From Akebia trifoliata (lineage: Eukaryota > Streptophyta > Magnoliopsida > Ranunculales > Lardizabalaceae): a stretch of 64,000 nt of DNA. Below are positions 23,506 through 37,200 of this stretch, in pieces. The stretch is from the NCBI GenBank assembly GCA_017979445.1, contig CM030711.1:9083221-9147220 (forward strand), written 5' to 3'. Every line of letters begins with the position of its first letter. Within the stretch, counting starts at the first letter, position 1. The notes below the pieces were generated by a model, which saw nothing but the letters and a program-made list of their open reading frames with translations, did no database searches and was not told where the DNA came from. The translations under genes and the position numbers were made by a program.

Positions 23506-24829
23506 TACACATTTGGGAGGCCCCTTATCTCTATGATGGTTCAGTTTTAGTGTAATTTATTGCACCACATACACTACTTCAGCATCATGTTCATTTCACA
23601 TGCCCTTCCCTTAATATGTGATAATCACATAATGGAATTGCCTTGAGAAATGCTAAACGGGAGTTTTGGGAATTCTAGAGATATCCAATAGAAGCATCCC
23701 TACAAAATATGAACTGATCCTAGGTAGCATGCGCATAAACACATGCATTACAAAAATTAGGCTTTTTATATGATTAAATTTTTTTTTTATAAATACTTAA
23801 AATAAAAGTATTTTAAATAAATAATTTAATTTTATGTTATATTTTATCATTAAATATATTGTAATGATTTCTTGTGATAAATTAAAATGTTAACTAAGCC
23901 AATTTTGAATATATTTGAAGGATATTTTGTAGTTTTAGAATACTACCTACCCAAGGGTTATGGGGTTGTAATTTTTATTATAAAGTCTTTTTTAATTTAA
24001 AATTAAAATATTAATTAAGATATTTTGAAAGTAATATAATAAAAAGATGGGGGTTGGAGGATTTTAATTTTATTTGTTTTGACAAGAATGACGATAATGA
24101 TAATAAGGTTGAATGTGAAAGTGGGGACAATTTGAATTTTGGTGGCAGCATATAGTTATTCAGCGTGTTGTATTAAGTAAAAAGTGGCAAGTGCAAAGGC
24201 ACATGCCTCTAAAGGGTTTATTTCTAAGTTAAAATATTATTTAAAATGCAGTGTATAAGAGTACATAGTAATAAAGATATTTTTTGTAATTTTAAAATTT
24301 AATCAACGTGATTTTAGGAATGTGGGATTGCAATTTTCTTAATTTTTGACAAAAATGACCTTAGTTATATGAAGTTTAAATGTTAAGGTGGGGGGTATTT
24401 TTGAAATCCAAAATTTGGTGTCAGACTCGAATCACTTATACTTCTTTCATTATAATAGTAAAGATACTAATAAGTGACACATGCAAAGGCCCATGTATTA
24501 AAAAATTGGAGTCATGCATGATTAAAATCCTTTATAAATATTTTAAAATTTTCAAGTAAATAATCTAATTTTGTATTATATTTTAGCATTTAATATATGT
24601 GTTGTAAGGATCTTTTGTAAGTAAATTTTTTTTAACTAAAGTGATTTTCTCGACAAAATAATAAAATGATATTTATGCAAATATTATTTTATGTTATTAT
24701 TGTCAAGATAATGGTCTACTTTTTCACATCCATCATGCAATGCATACGGTTATTGATAGAGAGAAAAAATCATGCTTACCAAATTTTGTGTAGTAGAAAA
24801 AGCATTACTTATGTGTGAGATGGGGGGAG
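23506..24829. other. AT-rich intergenic repeat debris
   Basis: ACATTTGGGAGGCC-CCTTATCTCTATGA at 23510 repeats a block inside the LINE end at 23420, and AGAAGCATCCCTAC occurs at 23495 and 23690. A module around 24290-24430 (AATCAACGTGATT, GGATTGCAATTTT, TTTTTGACAAAA) recurs at 27790-27960 in HAK5 intron 1. No gene is seen. Confidence 0.45.
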
Positions 24830-24959
24830 ATCATATTCAATCTGGTTATTTAGCCTCCATGTTAACTAGCCTAGGAAGATCATATGTTGTAGTCCCTTTA
24901 GGACCTTTTCTGGTCGGGGGTCAGCCTAGTCTCCGATAATCTTCGAAAAAAAAAAAAAA
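24830..24959 (+). other. Possible poly(A)-tailed retroposed fragment
   Basis: The stretch ends in an A run at about 24946-24959 that abuts the rbcL fragment exactly. Words such as GTCCCTTTAGGACCTTTTC look SINE-like, but no second copy was found in the window. Origin is uncertain. Confidence 0.25.
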
Positions 24960-25548
24960 GTAGGTAAATTAGAAGGGGAAAGGGACATCACCTTGGGCTT
25001 TGTTGATTTACTACGTGATGATTTTATTAAAAAAAACTGAAGTCTCATAATTAATTTTCTGCAAGATTGGGTCTCTCTACCAGGTGCCCACGACTTCAAG
25101 GGGTAGTTATGCTTGAAGTATGTCGGTTCTAATCAAGATCTTTGGGGATTACTTTGTACTACAATTCGGTGGAGGAGCTTTAGTATACCCTTGGGAAATG
25201 TGTTGGGTCGTAGATAATCGAGTAGCCCTAGAAGTGTGTGTACAAGCTTGTAATGAGGGACGCGATCTTGCTTGTGAAGGTAAAGAAATTATTTGTGATG
25301 ATACTTTATATTTCAATAAAGTAATTAGTAGTCCAATAATTACCCTTCATTCTCCTTATTGAATGGCAATTCAACTCGACCCAATCTTTTCCAAGGAAGG
25401 ATTGAGCCAAATAAAGAATGAGGCTCGTAGTGCATCTATTTTTTGGCACATAGATGCATAAGATCTTAAATACAAGATGTAAGACTAATCAACTCAAATG
25501 CTTCTACTGTTTTGTTGGATTGATCCCTCGGATTGGTAGATTATTGAT
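24960..25548 (+). pseudogene. rbcL: Nuclear plastid DNA: rbcL C-terminal fragment plus 3' spacer
   Basis: Bases 24960-25297 match Rubisco large-subunit codons from [20 protein letters not shown] through QDWVSLPG, IFGD-VLQFGGG, NRVALE and EGRDLA to EII, roughly residues 333-452. Small deletions break the frame near 25085 and 25190. At three places the family's CGT (Arg) codon reads TGT (Cys), as expected from deamination of methylated CpG in nuclear DNA. At 25298 the match jumps to what looks like the rbcL 3' spacer: an inverted-repeat terminator CCAATCTTTTCCAAGGAAGG and ATTGAGCC, recalled rather than searched. The last about 20 codons are missing. The left edge abuts a poly(A) run and the right edge the family-B element at 25549. 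Confidence 0.85.
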
Positions 25549-26150
25549 GGGAAAATTACTTAATGAACCCTAACGAGGAGTTTCTTTCTGAATAAATCCT
25601 AACTTTTTAGCAATATCGATCTTAATCGTTCAATTAGTAAAAATAAAACGGTCCCTCAACCCTCCTTCAATTGTTGAGTTCAATAATTCAGATCCTTGAA
25701 CACAATTGTTTTACATTTTTTAAATTATCGAGCTCAATTTTTTTTAGAATTGTCAAGATTGACACTTCATAATTATTGCGATCAATCATTATAAATCACC
25801 TATGTTGACAATTTAACATGAATAGTTGAGATTGAAGGTTGAAATTGTCGAGAACAATGATTATAATTCATCAATCTTGATGATTTTTAACATGAATCAT
25901 TAATATCAAAGTTCTAAGTCATTGAGATGAACAATTGAAATGGTTAAGATCAATGGTTTTAAATCACCGATCTCAATGATTTAACATGAACAATTGTTAT
26001 TAAAGGTTGAAGTCATTGAGATATAATCATTGGTCTCAATGAATCATTAAGATCGAAGATTTAAATATTTGAAATCAATGATTTAGAATCTTTGATCTTG
26101 TTTTATTGTGTAAGAGACATCAAGAAAGAAATATTTTTACTAAATGAATT
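25549..26150. mobile_element. MITE-B copy, right end decayed
   Basis: It starts GGGAAAATTACTTAATGAACC like the complete copy at 61166-61688. The interior is a series of short, mutually inverted words (AATCATTGAGATCAATGA, ATCGATCTCAATGATT) around AACATGAA spacers. GACATCAAGAAAGAAATA and ACTAAATGAA near 26108-26150 correspond to the inner right arm; the outer right end was not found. Confidence 0.55.
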
Positions 26151-26261
26151 GCTAGGTTTGTTTTCTCAAGATACAAAGAAAAAATCTATGATTCTCTTTC
26201 AATTGCCATGTCAGTGTAGTGTTTAGGAAATCAGTTCAACAATTTCTTTCTAGGAATCTTG

Positions 26262-26455
26262 GGATTGTAATTTTATGAAGAATAATGCAGAAGTGACCTC
26301 AGATTAGAATCTCATTTCACACTTATTGACGTGAAAGTGTATGGGAATCATAGATGTGTTTTATCGAGATATGAGTGAAAAATCATCTATGGTTCATATC
26401 CACTTTCACGTCAAGAAGTGCAATGTGAGGTTCGAGCTTGAAGTCTCTCGAGCGT
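26262..26455. mobile_element. Hairpin family C copy
   Basis: Left arm (CAGAAGTGACCTCAGATTAG, TTGACGTGAAAGTGTATGGG, ATCATAGATG) and right arm (CATCTATGGTTCATATCC, CTTTCACGTCAAGAAGTGC) pair around a TATCGAGATATGAG loop. The shared core ACCATAGATG / CATCTATGGT defines the family. It lies about 430 bases upstream of the HAK5 start codon. Confidence 0.65.
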
Positions 26456-26888
26456 GACTCTTTTAGGAATAATAAGTTCAAAATCAAATGTGGGGTAGGC
26501 CAGGCTATTTACACCTATCATTTGTGAAGGGATACAGAAAGTGGGTGCAGTGAGCATAAATGGTGGGTGCAAATAAAACTGCCTTATTTTAAGTATTCTT
26601 GGTCAACGCGTTTGACAAGTAAGAGATAGTTCAAATAGACACACACGGGATGTCGGACACTCCAACACAGATGCACATCAAATTAATTCAGGAGTGAGCC
26701 ACAAATGACAAATCTGTCCGTTTGGTTTTCAGTTGAAATAGGAAACACTCTACACCATTAATTTACGTCTATATTTAAATTCTCTGTTAGTGTTATTTTT
26801 AGACTTTTCACCAATTAAATTCTCTGCTTGTAATGCTAATTTTTGAGTTTGGAGCTTAGAAAATAAGAGAAGAGAAGGTTCTTCGTGG

Positions 26889-29800
26889 ATGGCCGAGGGT
26901 GAGGGTGTAACCAAAGAAGAAGAAATACGAGAACGACATCAAGAATCTAAACAAAATGAACTAAAATCATTGTCGAAGTTTGTTCCATGTGATTCATTTG
27001 ATGTTGAGACCGGATGCGTTCCTGGCATTCACAGATCTCATCAGGTTTGTGTGTGTGTTTTTTATTTTAAATTTGATAACATTTTGCCAATGTTGCAATA
27101 CTTTTTTACGTTTATTTTTTCTCCCAAGAAATTTGGTAATTATTTAAAAGGATTTGAATTTGAAATTTGATGTAAAACAAAAATTATTATAATTATTTTG
27201 TTTTAAATATGGTCTAGATCAAAATTATAAAGAGCTATGGTGTTATTTGGCCAACATGGCAATTCATGTCTAAGAACGTTAGAGAGGTTAAGAGGACTGC
27301 AGACCTGCTTGTTTCCTATCAGAATAATTTAGGTTGTATTAAATTAGATTATGAGTAGTTCTTTAGTGACCTTGTCTCTGTTCTTTATCAGGATGCTTGT
27401 GATGTCTCGGTTCTTCGATTGTAATTGGTCTGGGTCTGCCTTAATCTCGTTGACTTTTCAAAAAAACAAAAAAATTTAATTTTATTGTTTTTATTGATTT
27501 CAAGTGATCCGACAACAATCAACTCTAATAAAAGTGATCCAAAACCATTGTCACCACCAGGCTCAATGTCTTTAACAAGAAAACTTTAAAAAGCTAAAAA
27601 GCCAAAGAAATTGTTTGTCCCCCCTCCCCTCCTTTTCCTATGCCCCCACATAATAGTAAAAAAGTTATTTATGATTATGCATATCTCGAGGCAAATGATC
27701 TATGATTTTGTGATGGGGGTGGCATTACAAAATCATTAAACTTTTGTAATTTATTCGTGAAAGAGATTTTGAAAATAATTCTTGCATGTAATTTGAAAAA
27801 TCAACTAACGTGATTATAGGATTGCAATTTTACTCATTTTTGACAAAATAACCCTCTTTAATATAATGTAATGTAAAGTTAAGGTGCATTTAAGATAATG
27901 TAATGACGAGGACATTTGTGGTATTCTCAATTTTTTGTGTCCAACAACAACAACTTGAATTGTTGGTTTGAAAACTTAATCACAATCAAACACGTGGAAA
28001 AATGCAGGCCACCGATTGGGGAAGCATCTTGAAATTAGCTTTCCAGAGCGTGGGAGTAGTTTATGGTGATATAGGCACATCACCACTGTATACACTCCCA
28101 ACAATATTCTCCAATGGTGTACAGGACAACGAAGATATCTTGGGTATATTGTCTCTGATTTTTTACAGTCTCACCATCGTCACTGTGATCAAGTACGTTT
28201 TCATCGTTTTATCAGCCAATGATAACGGTGATGGTGAGTCTCTCTTCTCTTTCTCCCAATCTGTCTCACTATAATTATATAACTTCGTTTTCACATTATC
28301 AAAACCCATTAAGCATGGTCACCAAAGTCTCCCCTTATTGAAAAAGTCATTATTTTTTTTTTTTTCCTGATTTAATCATAACTTTTTTAATAATTTGTGA
28401 ATTTTACGAACTTCACGATTAAATCATGAATAATATGAAAATAATGAGGATGCAAATGAGAATGATATTGATTTGATATTTTTAATCTGTTAAGGAATCC
28501 TACTTCAGACTTTTAATTGTCAATTTTTTTTTTATATTTTGAATAATATAAACCTTGAATATGTCGTGAATTTGTAATTATTCGTTTGTGGATACATAAA
28601 TGATATTAATATGAGAATTGGTGATTTATCATTCTAATTTAATATGGAACTTAATGATATAATATAGGAACATCCACTAGTAGGACCAATTACGAAGCCC
28701 TAATCTTACAGATTGTTTTTTTCCGATTTTTTCCAATGTTTCTTAATTTTACCAAATTTTTCCCTTGTCGACTTGTTCCCGAACCCTAACTTGGAAACTA
28801 TGATACTAAGTGGGTCCTACTAATGATAGATAGACCTACCCTATGTGGATCTATGAGCTGGACTGTGTTCTGGCTGATCCTTAAATGGGCCTTATAATTT
28901 TGTCCAAACAAGGCCCATTTAATTGGGATGGGCCATACCAAACAAAAAATTGAAAATGGGCCTATTATTAATGGTCCTATTATTAATGGGCCATTATACT
29001 ATCCAAACCAAGACGATGATGGGCTAGGATATGGTCCGGTCCATGTCAGTCGGTGATTTAGCATTTGATTGGAAATTAGGGTTAAAATGGGTTGAATTTT
29101 ATCCAAAATCCAAGTGATTCGAATCTAATTTTTAACGGATTTGGTTTCTTCAAGCATATCCGAATTTAAATATGGGTCGGAAATAGATTGATGTCCTTTG
29201 ACCTAAGTTAGATACAGACCCATCTTTATATCTGAATGATATATTATTTTGTAAATTATATTTTTATATTTTTTTAGTCTATTAGTTATTGATAAGTGAG
29301 TATTAAGTATAGTGGTCAAAGTTTATTTTCAAAAGGGGAGAGGTCTTGAGGTCAAATCAATATCCGACCCGACCAATCCGAATTAATTAACTCAGTCAGA
29401 TCGAGATATGAGTTTAATGAAAGTAAAAACACAAAAAAAACAAAAACAAAAACAAAAACAAAAAGAATGGATATGGTTTGAGCTAGTAGGATCCAAGCCG
29501 ATCCGGATCCAGACCTGAATTAAAAATCCAGATATGGTTATGAGTAGACACATATCCGGTTAGAACTCGACTCATTTTAAGCCCTGTTGGAAATCAGATG
29601 TGTCTGTCACAGTTTCTTTCACAATGACCCAAGTATCCCACCAGATGGAAATCCTTGATGGACAGCTAGTATTTTACAATCAAAGAAACCCAAAATGTCG
29701 GATTAGGGCGATGGGTTCAATCAGAGTTGGACTAGGACCAATCCAATAAGGGTAGGATCAGTATTGGATCCAGAATCGGCACAATAAGAAACGGATCTGA

Positions 29801-32800
29801 TCGATAACAATAGCCTTCTTTGGTATACAAAACATAAATAAACTTCACTTAAAGTTAAATATGCAAAATAAGTAACATAATAAATTGTCAAATTTTATTG
29901 AATCAGGATATGGTTAATCCAAGTCCAATGTGATAGGTTATCAAAACTGATCGTTATGGGAACTCAAGGAATCAGAAACAGATTGGATTTCGGGTTTGAT
30001 CTGATCCATTGAGAGCCTTAAATGAAATATTCATAACTGATTTACGTGCATTTTGTTAATAGGAAAATGCTGGAATGACACAAAGGTGACAAAAATGATG
30101 TAGTGGCGCATACATAACCATAGATGCTTTTTTACTTGTATCTCGAGGAAAATCATCTACGATAATGCGCACGACACAAGCGTTTTTGTCACCTTTGTGT
30201 CTCTCTTTGTGTCACTCTAGCACTACTCTTGTTAATATCGTGTCTCTTAACTTCCCAAAACCTTTGTTTTAGCCCTTAAATGTATTTGCAGGAGGGACAT
30301 TTGCTTTATACTCTCTTATATGTCGCTACGCCAAGGTTGGTCTCATATCAAACACGCAACCCGAGGACAAAGATGTATCAAACTATCGATTGGATGCACC
30401 CGATCGCCGCCAACGTCGAGCTTCCATGGTCAAATCAATGCTCGAAAAAAGTGAATCTGTAAAGTATCTCCTATTGTTGATGACTATGCTTGGCACATCC
30501 ATGGTCCTAGGAGATGGCATCCTCACCCCGTCCATATCAGGTATGCCCGTGATTTTTTATATAAGTATGAAAAGTTCGATATGTTCTTCACAAGTTGAAG
30601 AAAAACAAATTTTATTGAAATTGATCACACTTTCAATAATAGAAGATTTGATTATCTAGACATAGTAGAATGGAGGAACAAGATTCGTTTAGTGACCCCA
30701 AATCCTTGGGATAAGGATTTGAAGTTGTTGATGACGATTATATTAGTCCCATTGGGTTTATATTAACTAAAAAGACAATTCGATATGGAAAGACAATCAA
30801 CTCAATCTATTCTACTCTAGCTAATCCAAATCTTAAATGTATGCGATGATAGCAACGATACAATGCATCAATCTCATTGCATGCAGATTTTTAACATTTC
30901 TCTTCATATAATCTTCTAATATTATCTATCATCCTACCACAATTGCATGATCCTTTGAAGAATGAACTAAAATTAATTTATATGGAATATTTTCCCTTTA
31001 ATCTCATAAATTAACTTATTGATGAATGATGGAAACAATCTGATTGCGCTTATTGGTGGTCACCACCTATTTGTGAAGCATGTATTATTGTCACATCGAT
31101 CAGACTTGTTTTCAAGTCTATCGTTTCTTCTTCTTCTTCTTTCATACCTTGGGTTTCCAAGCCTCTTATAGATATGGAAAATATGTTTTTAATTGAACTT
31201 GTTGATTTATATTTCCTAATTAAAAATTCTAATTAATATTATCTTAAGACTATAGATCATTAAGATATGTGATTAGATGCAGCATAGCCATAAAGCACCC
31301 ATTTTATCTTCATATTGTATTATTTCGATGTAGTATTATCTGCGGTAGGCGGTATCAAGGAAGCTGCCAGCTCCCTCAACCAAACAAAAATCATGTGGAT
31401 ATCAGTGGTGATCTTAATAATTTTGTTCCAAGTTCAGAGGTTTGGTACAGATAAAGTAGGCTATTCCTTCGCTCCAATCGTCACAATTTGGTTCCTCTTC
31501 ATAGGCATAATTGGTCTCTACAACTTTGTGAAATATGATCCTGGTGTAATTAAGGCCATTAATCCTGTATACATCATAAATTATTTCTCGAGGAACAAGA
31601 CGGATGCCTGGATTTCACTAGGGGGTGTGGTCCTTTGCCTAACAGGTATAGATAAACTAACTACAAATCTTTTTGTCCAACTTTTTTTTGGTTTGTATTT
31701 CTTTTACGATAATGTAATTCTTATCAAAATTGTGGCCTTGATCACCACACAAACAGGTTCAGAAGCCTTATTTGCTGATCTGGGTCACTTTAGTGTTCGC
31801 TCGATTCAGATTAGCACATGCACCCTTGTCTACCCTGCCCTCCTCTTAGCTTATACCGGCCAATCTGCTTATCTCCGTAAGCACAATCTTGATGCTCCCG
31901 ATCTGTTCTTCAAGTCAATTCCAGGTAATATTACCAGTCCAACCTTGTCCTAGATTAAGTAAATATTATTCCAGTTTATTGCGCTAAATCTTCTCTTGTT
32001 ACCATGGTGTAGGCCCAGTGTATTGGCCGATGTTTGTGGTGGCAGTGTTGGCTGCAATCATCGCTAGTCAGGCTTTGATCTCAGCGTCCTTTTCCATCAT
32101 TCAACAGTCACTTGCACTCGGATGCTTCCCACGGGTGAAAATTGTGCATACATCAACCAAATTCCCAGGGCAAGTCTACATACCCGAGATCAACCACCTA
32201 CTTATGCTGGCTTGCATAGGGGTAACACTCGGTTTCAAGAACACATTGAAGATTGGCAATGCTTATGGTATAGTATCCTAAAATCCCAAAATTCCATTTC
32301 ATCTGAAGTTTTGAGCTGTAACTTGCTTGATTTTCTTTGTGATTTAAGGCTCATATAGGGACCATGTTTTTCCATGAACCTAGTTGCTGTGATCTTAAAA
32401 ATCTTAAGAGTGTAGAAGCTTTCAATCTTGAATGAATTCACATTCAAATTATTAGTGTAGTTGTCGGTGTTTTGGTAACTGATGGTTGTGGGACCTACAT
32501 TTTTTTTTATCATGGTGCGAAATGGGTTTACCTCGAACTGGACCAGAATACTGGGTTTGCCATTAGTATCTGCTACGTTTCGTTACTCGAACAATGTAAA
32601 CTAAAAGGGCATAAAATGACTACTCTCAAATTCAGAAGAAATTTGACATCCATAACACTATTATATATGTTAATGAATGTTGGACCTATTGGTTGTGCTT
32701 TCAGGTCGTTTTGGATACCAATCTAGTCAGAATTAGATCCTAATTTATGGGATGAGTCTCGCCGTTGAACCCTCTTATTTCTATTTTATACAACTTCTAC

Positions 32801-34060
32801 CCATTAATTTAAATAATTGATCCTTAACTTGTTTTCCCAGATTTAGTAAGGAAAATTATACCATGGATTAGTTTTTTGTCCTTGTTTACTAAAGATATAT
32901 AAGCCCTAACTAGGTAGGACTCAAAGAAGAAATTGATTTGATTGGATATAAATTTTATATCTTAATATGTTGAAATTTTGTATATTGTTGACTGTCTTAG
33001 GGCCACCAAGTTCAGAGATTCTATTTAAGTTGTGTTACTGCTTCATGTGACCTTTCTTTATTTTTGTGCTAGTTTAGTTTTTTATTTTTATTTCTTCATG
33101 TTTACTGTTGATGCATTTTACAGAAAATCTCTTTTGTTCTTATTTGTAGGGATTGCTGTGGTGTTTGTTATGACACTCACATCAGCCTTACTCATCCTTG
33201 TGATGGTCATGATATGGAAAACCAATATTTTCTTGATTATCATTTATTGTGTAACAATCTACCTCATCGAGCTAATCTTCTTGAGTTCAGTCCTCTACAA
33301 GTTTGTCGATGGTGGATATCTCCCCTTAGCCTTTGCTGCCATCCTCATGATAATCATGTACACGTGGCATTATGTGTACCGTAGGAAGTACTTGTATGAC
33401 CTTGAGAACAAGGTTGTGATTGAGAAACTCAAGGAGATCGCTAGTGATCCTAGTATCCGACGTCTTCCAGGTCTTGCTGTATTCCACTCTGAACTCGTCC
33501 ATGGCATCTCCCCAATCTTCACTCACTATATCTCTAACATCCCAGCACTACACTCAGTCCTTGTTTTCGTCTCCATAAAGTTTCTTCCTATAAGCAAAGT
33601 TCCAGCCGAGGAGCGGTTCTTGTTCCGACGGGTCGAGCCTAATGAATTAGCCATATTTAGATGTGTTGTGAGGTATGGCTATAAGGATGAGAACAATGAG
33701 CAGGAATCATTCGAGGAGATGTTAGTGGGGAGCTTGAAGGAATTCATAAGGGAGAATTTGATTAAGTTTGGACCACCAGAAGGTAGGAGCCTAACAGAAA
33801 GTGATCCGACAACGATAAAAATCAAAGAAGAGGAGATAGAGAAAGAAGTGCATTTTGTTGAAAACGAGTGTAAAAATGGTGGTGTTGTACACCTAATGGG
33901 TGAGAATGAGGTTGTTGCTTCCACGGGATCTAGTTTGGGGAAGAGAGTGACGATAAACTATGCTTACAACATTCTGAAGAGGTGCATAAGACAACACGAG
34001 GAGGTGTTTACCATTCCTCGTAAGCGTCTGTTGAAGGTGGGGATGACTTATGAGCTGTAG
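26889..34060 (+). CDS. HAK5: HAK5-like high-affinity K+ transporter (HAK/KUP/KT cluster I), 7 exons
   Basis: Exons are 26889-27044, 28008-28233, 30292-30540, 31334-31645, 31757-31924, 32013-32267 and 33150-34060, all GT-AG. The 2277 coding bases give 758 residues, the usual family length. The product is a plasma-membrane K+ uptake transporter of the K_trans superfamily, thought to couple K+ to H+. Visible signatures are [13 protein letters not shown] at 68-80, [89 protein letters not shown] and [13 protein letters not shown]. The cytosolic C-terminal part ends [10 protein letters not shown]. The ending and the [15 protein letters not shown] block match AtHAK5 as remembered, which supports cluster I. 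The start ATG opens a hydrophilic, Glu-rich N terminus of about 54 residues. All frames are intact, so the gene is probably functional. Intron 4 (111 nt) has no in-frame stop. Intron 2 (2058 nt) holds a family-C hairpin. Confidence 0.93.
27620..27735. repeat. Weak family-C hairpin relative in HAK5 intron 1
   Basis: TATGCATATCTCGAGGCAAATGATC and the flanking CCCCCACA / TGGGGGTGG words resemble 3060-3185 and the centre of family C. Pairing is poor, so assignment is tentative. Confidence 0.3.
29050..29590. repeat. Repeat in HAK5 intron 2 with ATCCGAACC/ATCCGGATCC words
   Basis: The segment contains GACCCGACCAATCCGAATTA, GCCGATCCGGATCCAG and similar words typical of decayed non-autonomous DNA transposons in plants, and (CAAAAA)n near 29437-29463. 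A GGGCC-rich stretch precedes it at 28860-29060. Boundaries are not clear. Confidence 0.35.
30062..30232. mobile_element. Hairpin family C copy in HAK5 intron 2
   Basis: GACACAAAGGTGACAAAAA at 30077-30095 is perfectly inverted at 30183-30201. Inner arms carry AACCATAGATGC and ATCATCTACGATAATGCGC around a TATCTCGAGG centre. The copy ends about 60 bases before exon 3 of HAK5. Confidence 0.7.
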
Positions 34061-34204
34061 ATAGAATTCAATTTGGTTTGATTCTTTAAAGTTTAATTTG
34101 GTGTGACCAAATATTTGTTTTTTTTTTTACTAGGCTAGCTCCTGGGCTCAAATTTGAGCTCGAGCTCTTCAACAATATAAGCTAGCCTGTTGCTACCTTG
34201 GATT

Positions 34205-34239
<35 letters not shown>

Positions 34240-37200
34240 TTCTTGTTTCTACCTTGTATTATTGGGGCTTTGGGTAACCAAATTCAACCCGAGCCTAACT
34301 TTAATATAAAAAACTCTATTGGGGATGTTAATGTCTTTGTAAATAATGTTTTAAGACTTTGTAATATTTGCTAGAATGTCATTTAAAAATGATACACATA
34401 ACATGAGACATGCATGGCTCTAGAAAGAATTGAATGGATCCATTTAGCCAATGATCTTGATGAGCTAAAATGCAATGTACAAAGAGAAATTCAGAGGTAC
34501 AGCATGAGCTTATTCAGTAAGATTTTGTTCATAGTCAAATAGACTAGACAAAAAATTATTCAATCTTGTAATATAAACAAAAAATTAAAGTAGTTCAACA
34601 AAAAAAAAAAAATAAGAAGTTCTTCAACCAGAAGGATTTGAACAACCTAAAATACTTTGTGAAGCATGATTTGTCTAGGCCATAGGCAAACTTGACCTTT
34701 AGCACATCTTTGCATGCCCCAAAAACAAGAACCATCACACATTTCAATTTGACTATAAAGCAACTTGAATTAATCTTCATGATATGATTTGTCGTGTGAT
34801 TTAACTGAACATCGAACATTCCAAAGAAAACATTTGAACTTCAACATGGATAATGCTAGCTAGGAAGGAACTAAAGGGAATTGAAGCAAATACTTGAAGT
34901 GTTCCTTCTATAAGAATGGTAGAATAGAGTGCTTTTCCTATGTCTAATGTAGGAGCACTGTAATATGATAGCTAGCGATCTTATATCTCGGGATAGTCCA
35001 TGACAATATCTCCACATCCACCTCTACAAGTGCACTAGCAAATTTACAAATAGTATCAAGCATGACGATGACATTTTGTGCCTAATATTTCCTGAAGGAA
35101 AATGCTGAACAGACTGCACAAGACACTGTGTTTCACACTGCGCTTATGTGGATGTGTGCATGGAACCATAGATGCTCCTCCTTGATATACGTGTGAAAAG
35201 CATCTATGGTTCTTTGCGCACTTCCACGTCAATGTAGTGTGAAACGCAGTGTCTTGAGCAGTCACTCCAGCACGACTCTTTCCCAAACCTTCTAGTTGGT
35301 CACCCTAGGTATTATGAATCTCAAATTCTTTAAAAGGAAGGTGGTCATGACTCATGATTGTGCAACTATAACTACAGGCTAATCTTGGGTTAAAGAGACA
35401 TAAGAGCTAAAGAAATCTCCAATTTAGATAAACACAACATAAGCAAAATAATGTGATCGATTTATGATTCAATAATAGGATTTTACGTTCTATTTCCATT
35501 TAACAGGCTCGATATATGTAATGGTTGATGTAATCGTTAAGCTCAGTTTGTGTTTAAGTCTTGTAAAATCGAAACATGTTAATATAATTAGGGGTATGAA
35601 GCAACCATGAACTATTTTATAAAAGCTGATGACCAATAACTAAACACAATGGCAATCCAATAACATCATGGGCAGCATAATTTGAAAGCAACTACATTGA
35701 TTAAGAATGGTGGCAACAGAAGTAATCAATCTGATCAACTGATGATGGATCTTAATATCTTGTTAAACATACTTAATGAGATAGAAGCAACATGAAGTTA
35801 AAAGATTGCGATGAATTCAGAAAACTCAAGACTCCATGAGGTTAAGGGCCAGTCTCAACATGATGCCTAATCTGTGCTTTTTCATTGCAGTTTGTTTTAC
35901 ACATTATGTTGGATATATAGGAACACATAGACGGTTGCATTCCTTGGTGGCATAAATGTTTAACATCTTTGGTGGGTAGGGGGAGGCTTGTGAATTGAAA
36001 GAGGATGATCTAAAACACATTTGTATATATCTTCAACCTATATGCTTCTATATCTATCTAATTTGCTTATTCTCTCTACTAAGAGTTAAAACAAAGGCAT
36101 ATATGAACTTATGATTCCAGGAAGGTAGAGAAGGTAAAGAAGGAAGACAAAACATTTAGATTAGTCCATTTCTTTTGAATTACCAACTAAATCTTGTGTT
36201 TCATTTAGTAATTGTTCCTAATAATCTTACACATATGCTGTGTGACATGAGCTACACCTTCCTGGCCGCTAGATGAAGCATGCAATGTTGGGCCGTGGTG
36301 CACATAGTGTGATATATGTCAAACATCATTAACATAGTGCTGTGTATGTATCAACATGCATTAACATCATGTGTCATGTATGTATATAATTCTTTATAAA
36401 TGTAAAAAATGAATCAACATATAGTGCCATGTACATTGTCTTGTGGTATATGTGCCATGTAGAATGGCCGGCAAAGAACATGCACCTCTTGTCGCCTTTC
36501 GGCCGGTGTCTTAGGGCACACATTGGATCACACCGTGCTGATATGTGTCACATGCAGAACTGCTGAGCCACGAGCTTCCTCATGGAATACTGGTGTAGTA
36601 CACACCGTGCACCGTGCTTCTCTACTAATTAAAAGATATACTATTCTCCACTACTTCCAAAGTGACACTTGCCGACAATTCGTGTGGAACAACCTATGTC
36701 TGTAGAAACCAATATCCAATGGTGTGAGCCCATGGAAATGATCTCCATGAAGAAGAGGTATGTTCTGTACAACACTGGTGCTTTACAACATTGAAAGATA
36801 TTCTTCCCAGAAGGAAGGACTTTTCTCATTGAAATATAGTTGGTCTGATGGTTCCTAGGTTTTTGTTTTGTCTCCCATGATGTCTCTTTCTCTTGTATCA
36901 TTCTTCCATGAAGGAAGCCATGTTCCTCTCTAGATATGGTATCTCTTTTAATCTAATTGTAAAACTGTTAAAAACTGATAATGGGTAAATTTAGAATATG
37001 CCAATAAAGCTTCTAACTCCTTTAAATGGTGTCTTAAACTTCACTTTGACGATCCAAAAGAGTATTAAAAATAATTATTGATCCTTCAATTCAAAATCCA
37101 GTGTCTGGTGTCTCTAAAATGGTCCCCCCTCCCTCCCTCCCTCCTCAACCCCAAGAACTTGTTACTTTGTTTTATTCCAAGAGATACCCTAGAAACCCTA

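Noticed and set aside
36240..36620. Repeated CATGTATGTAT/GTGCCATG words, considered as a minisatellite
   Set aside because: Word spacing is irregular and no unit could be defined.
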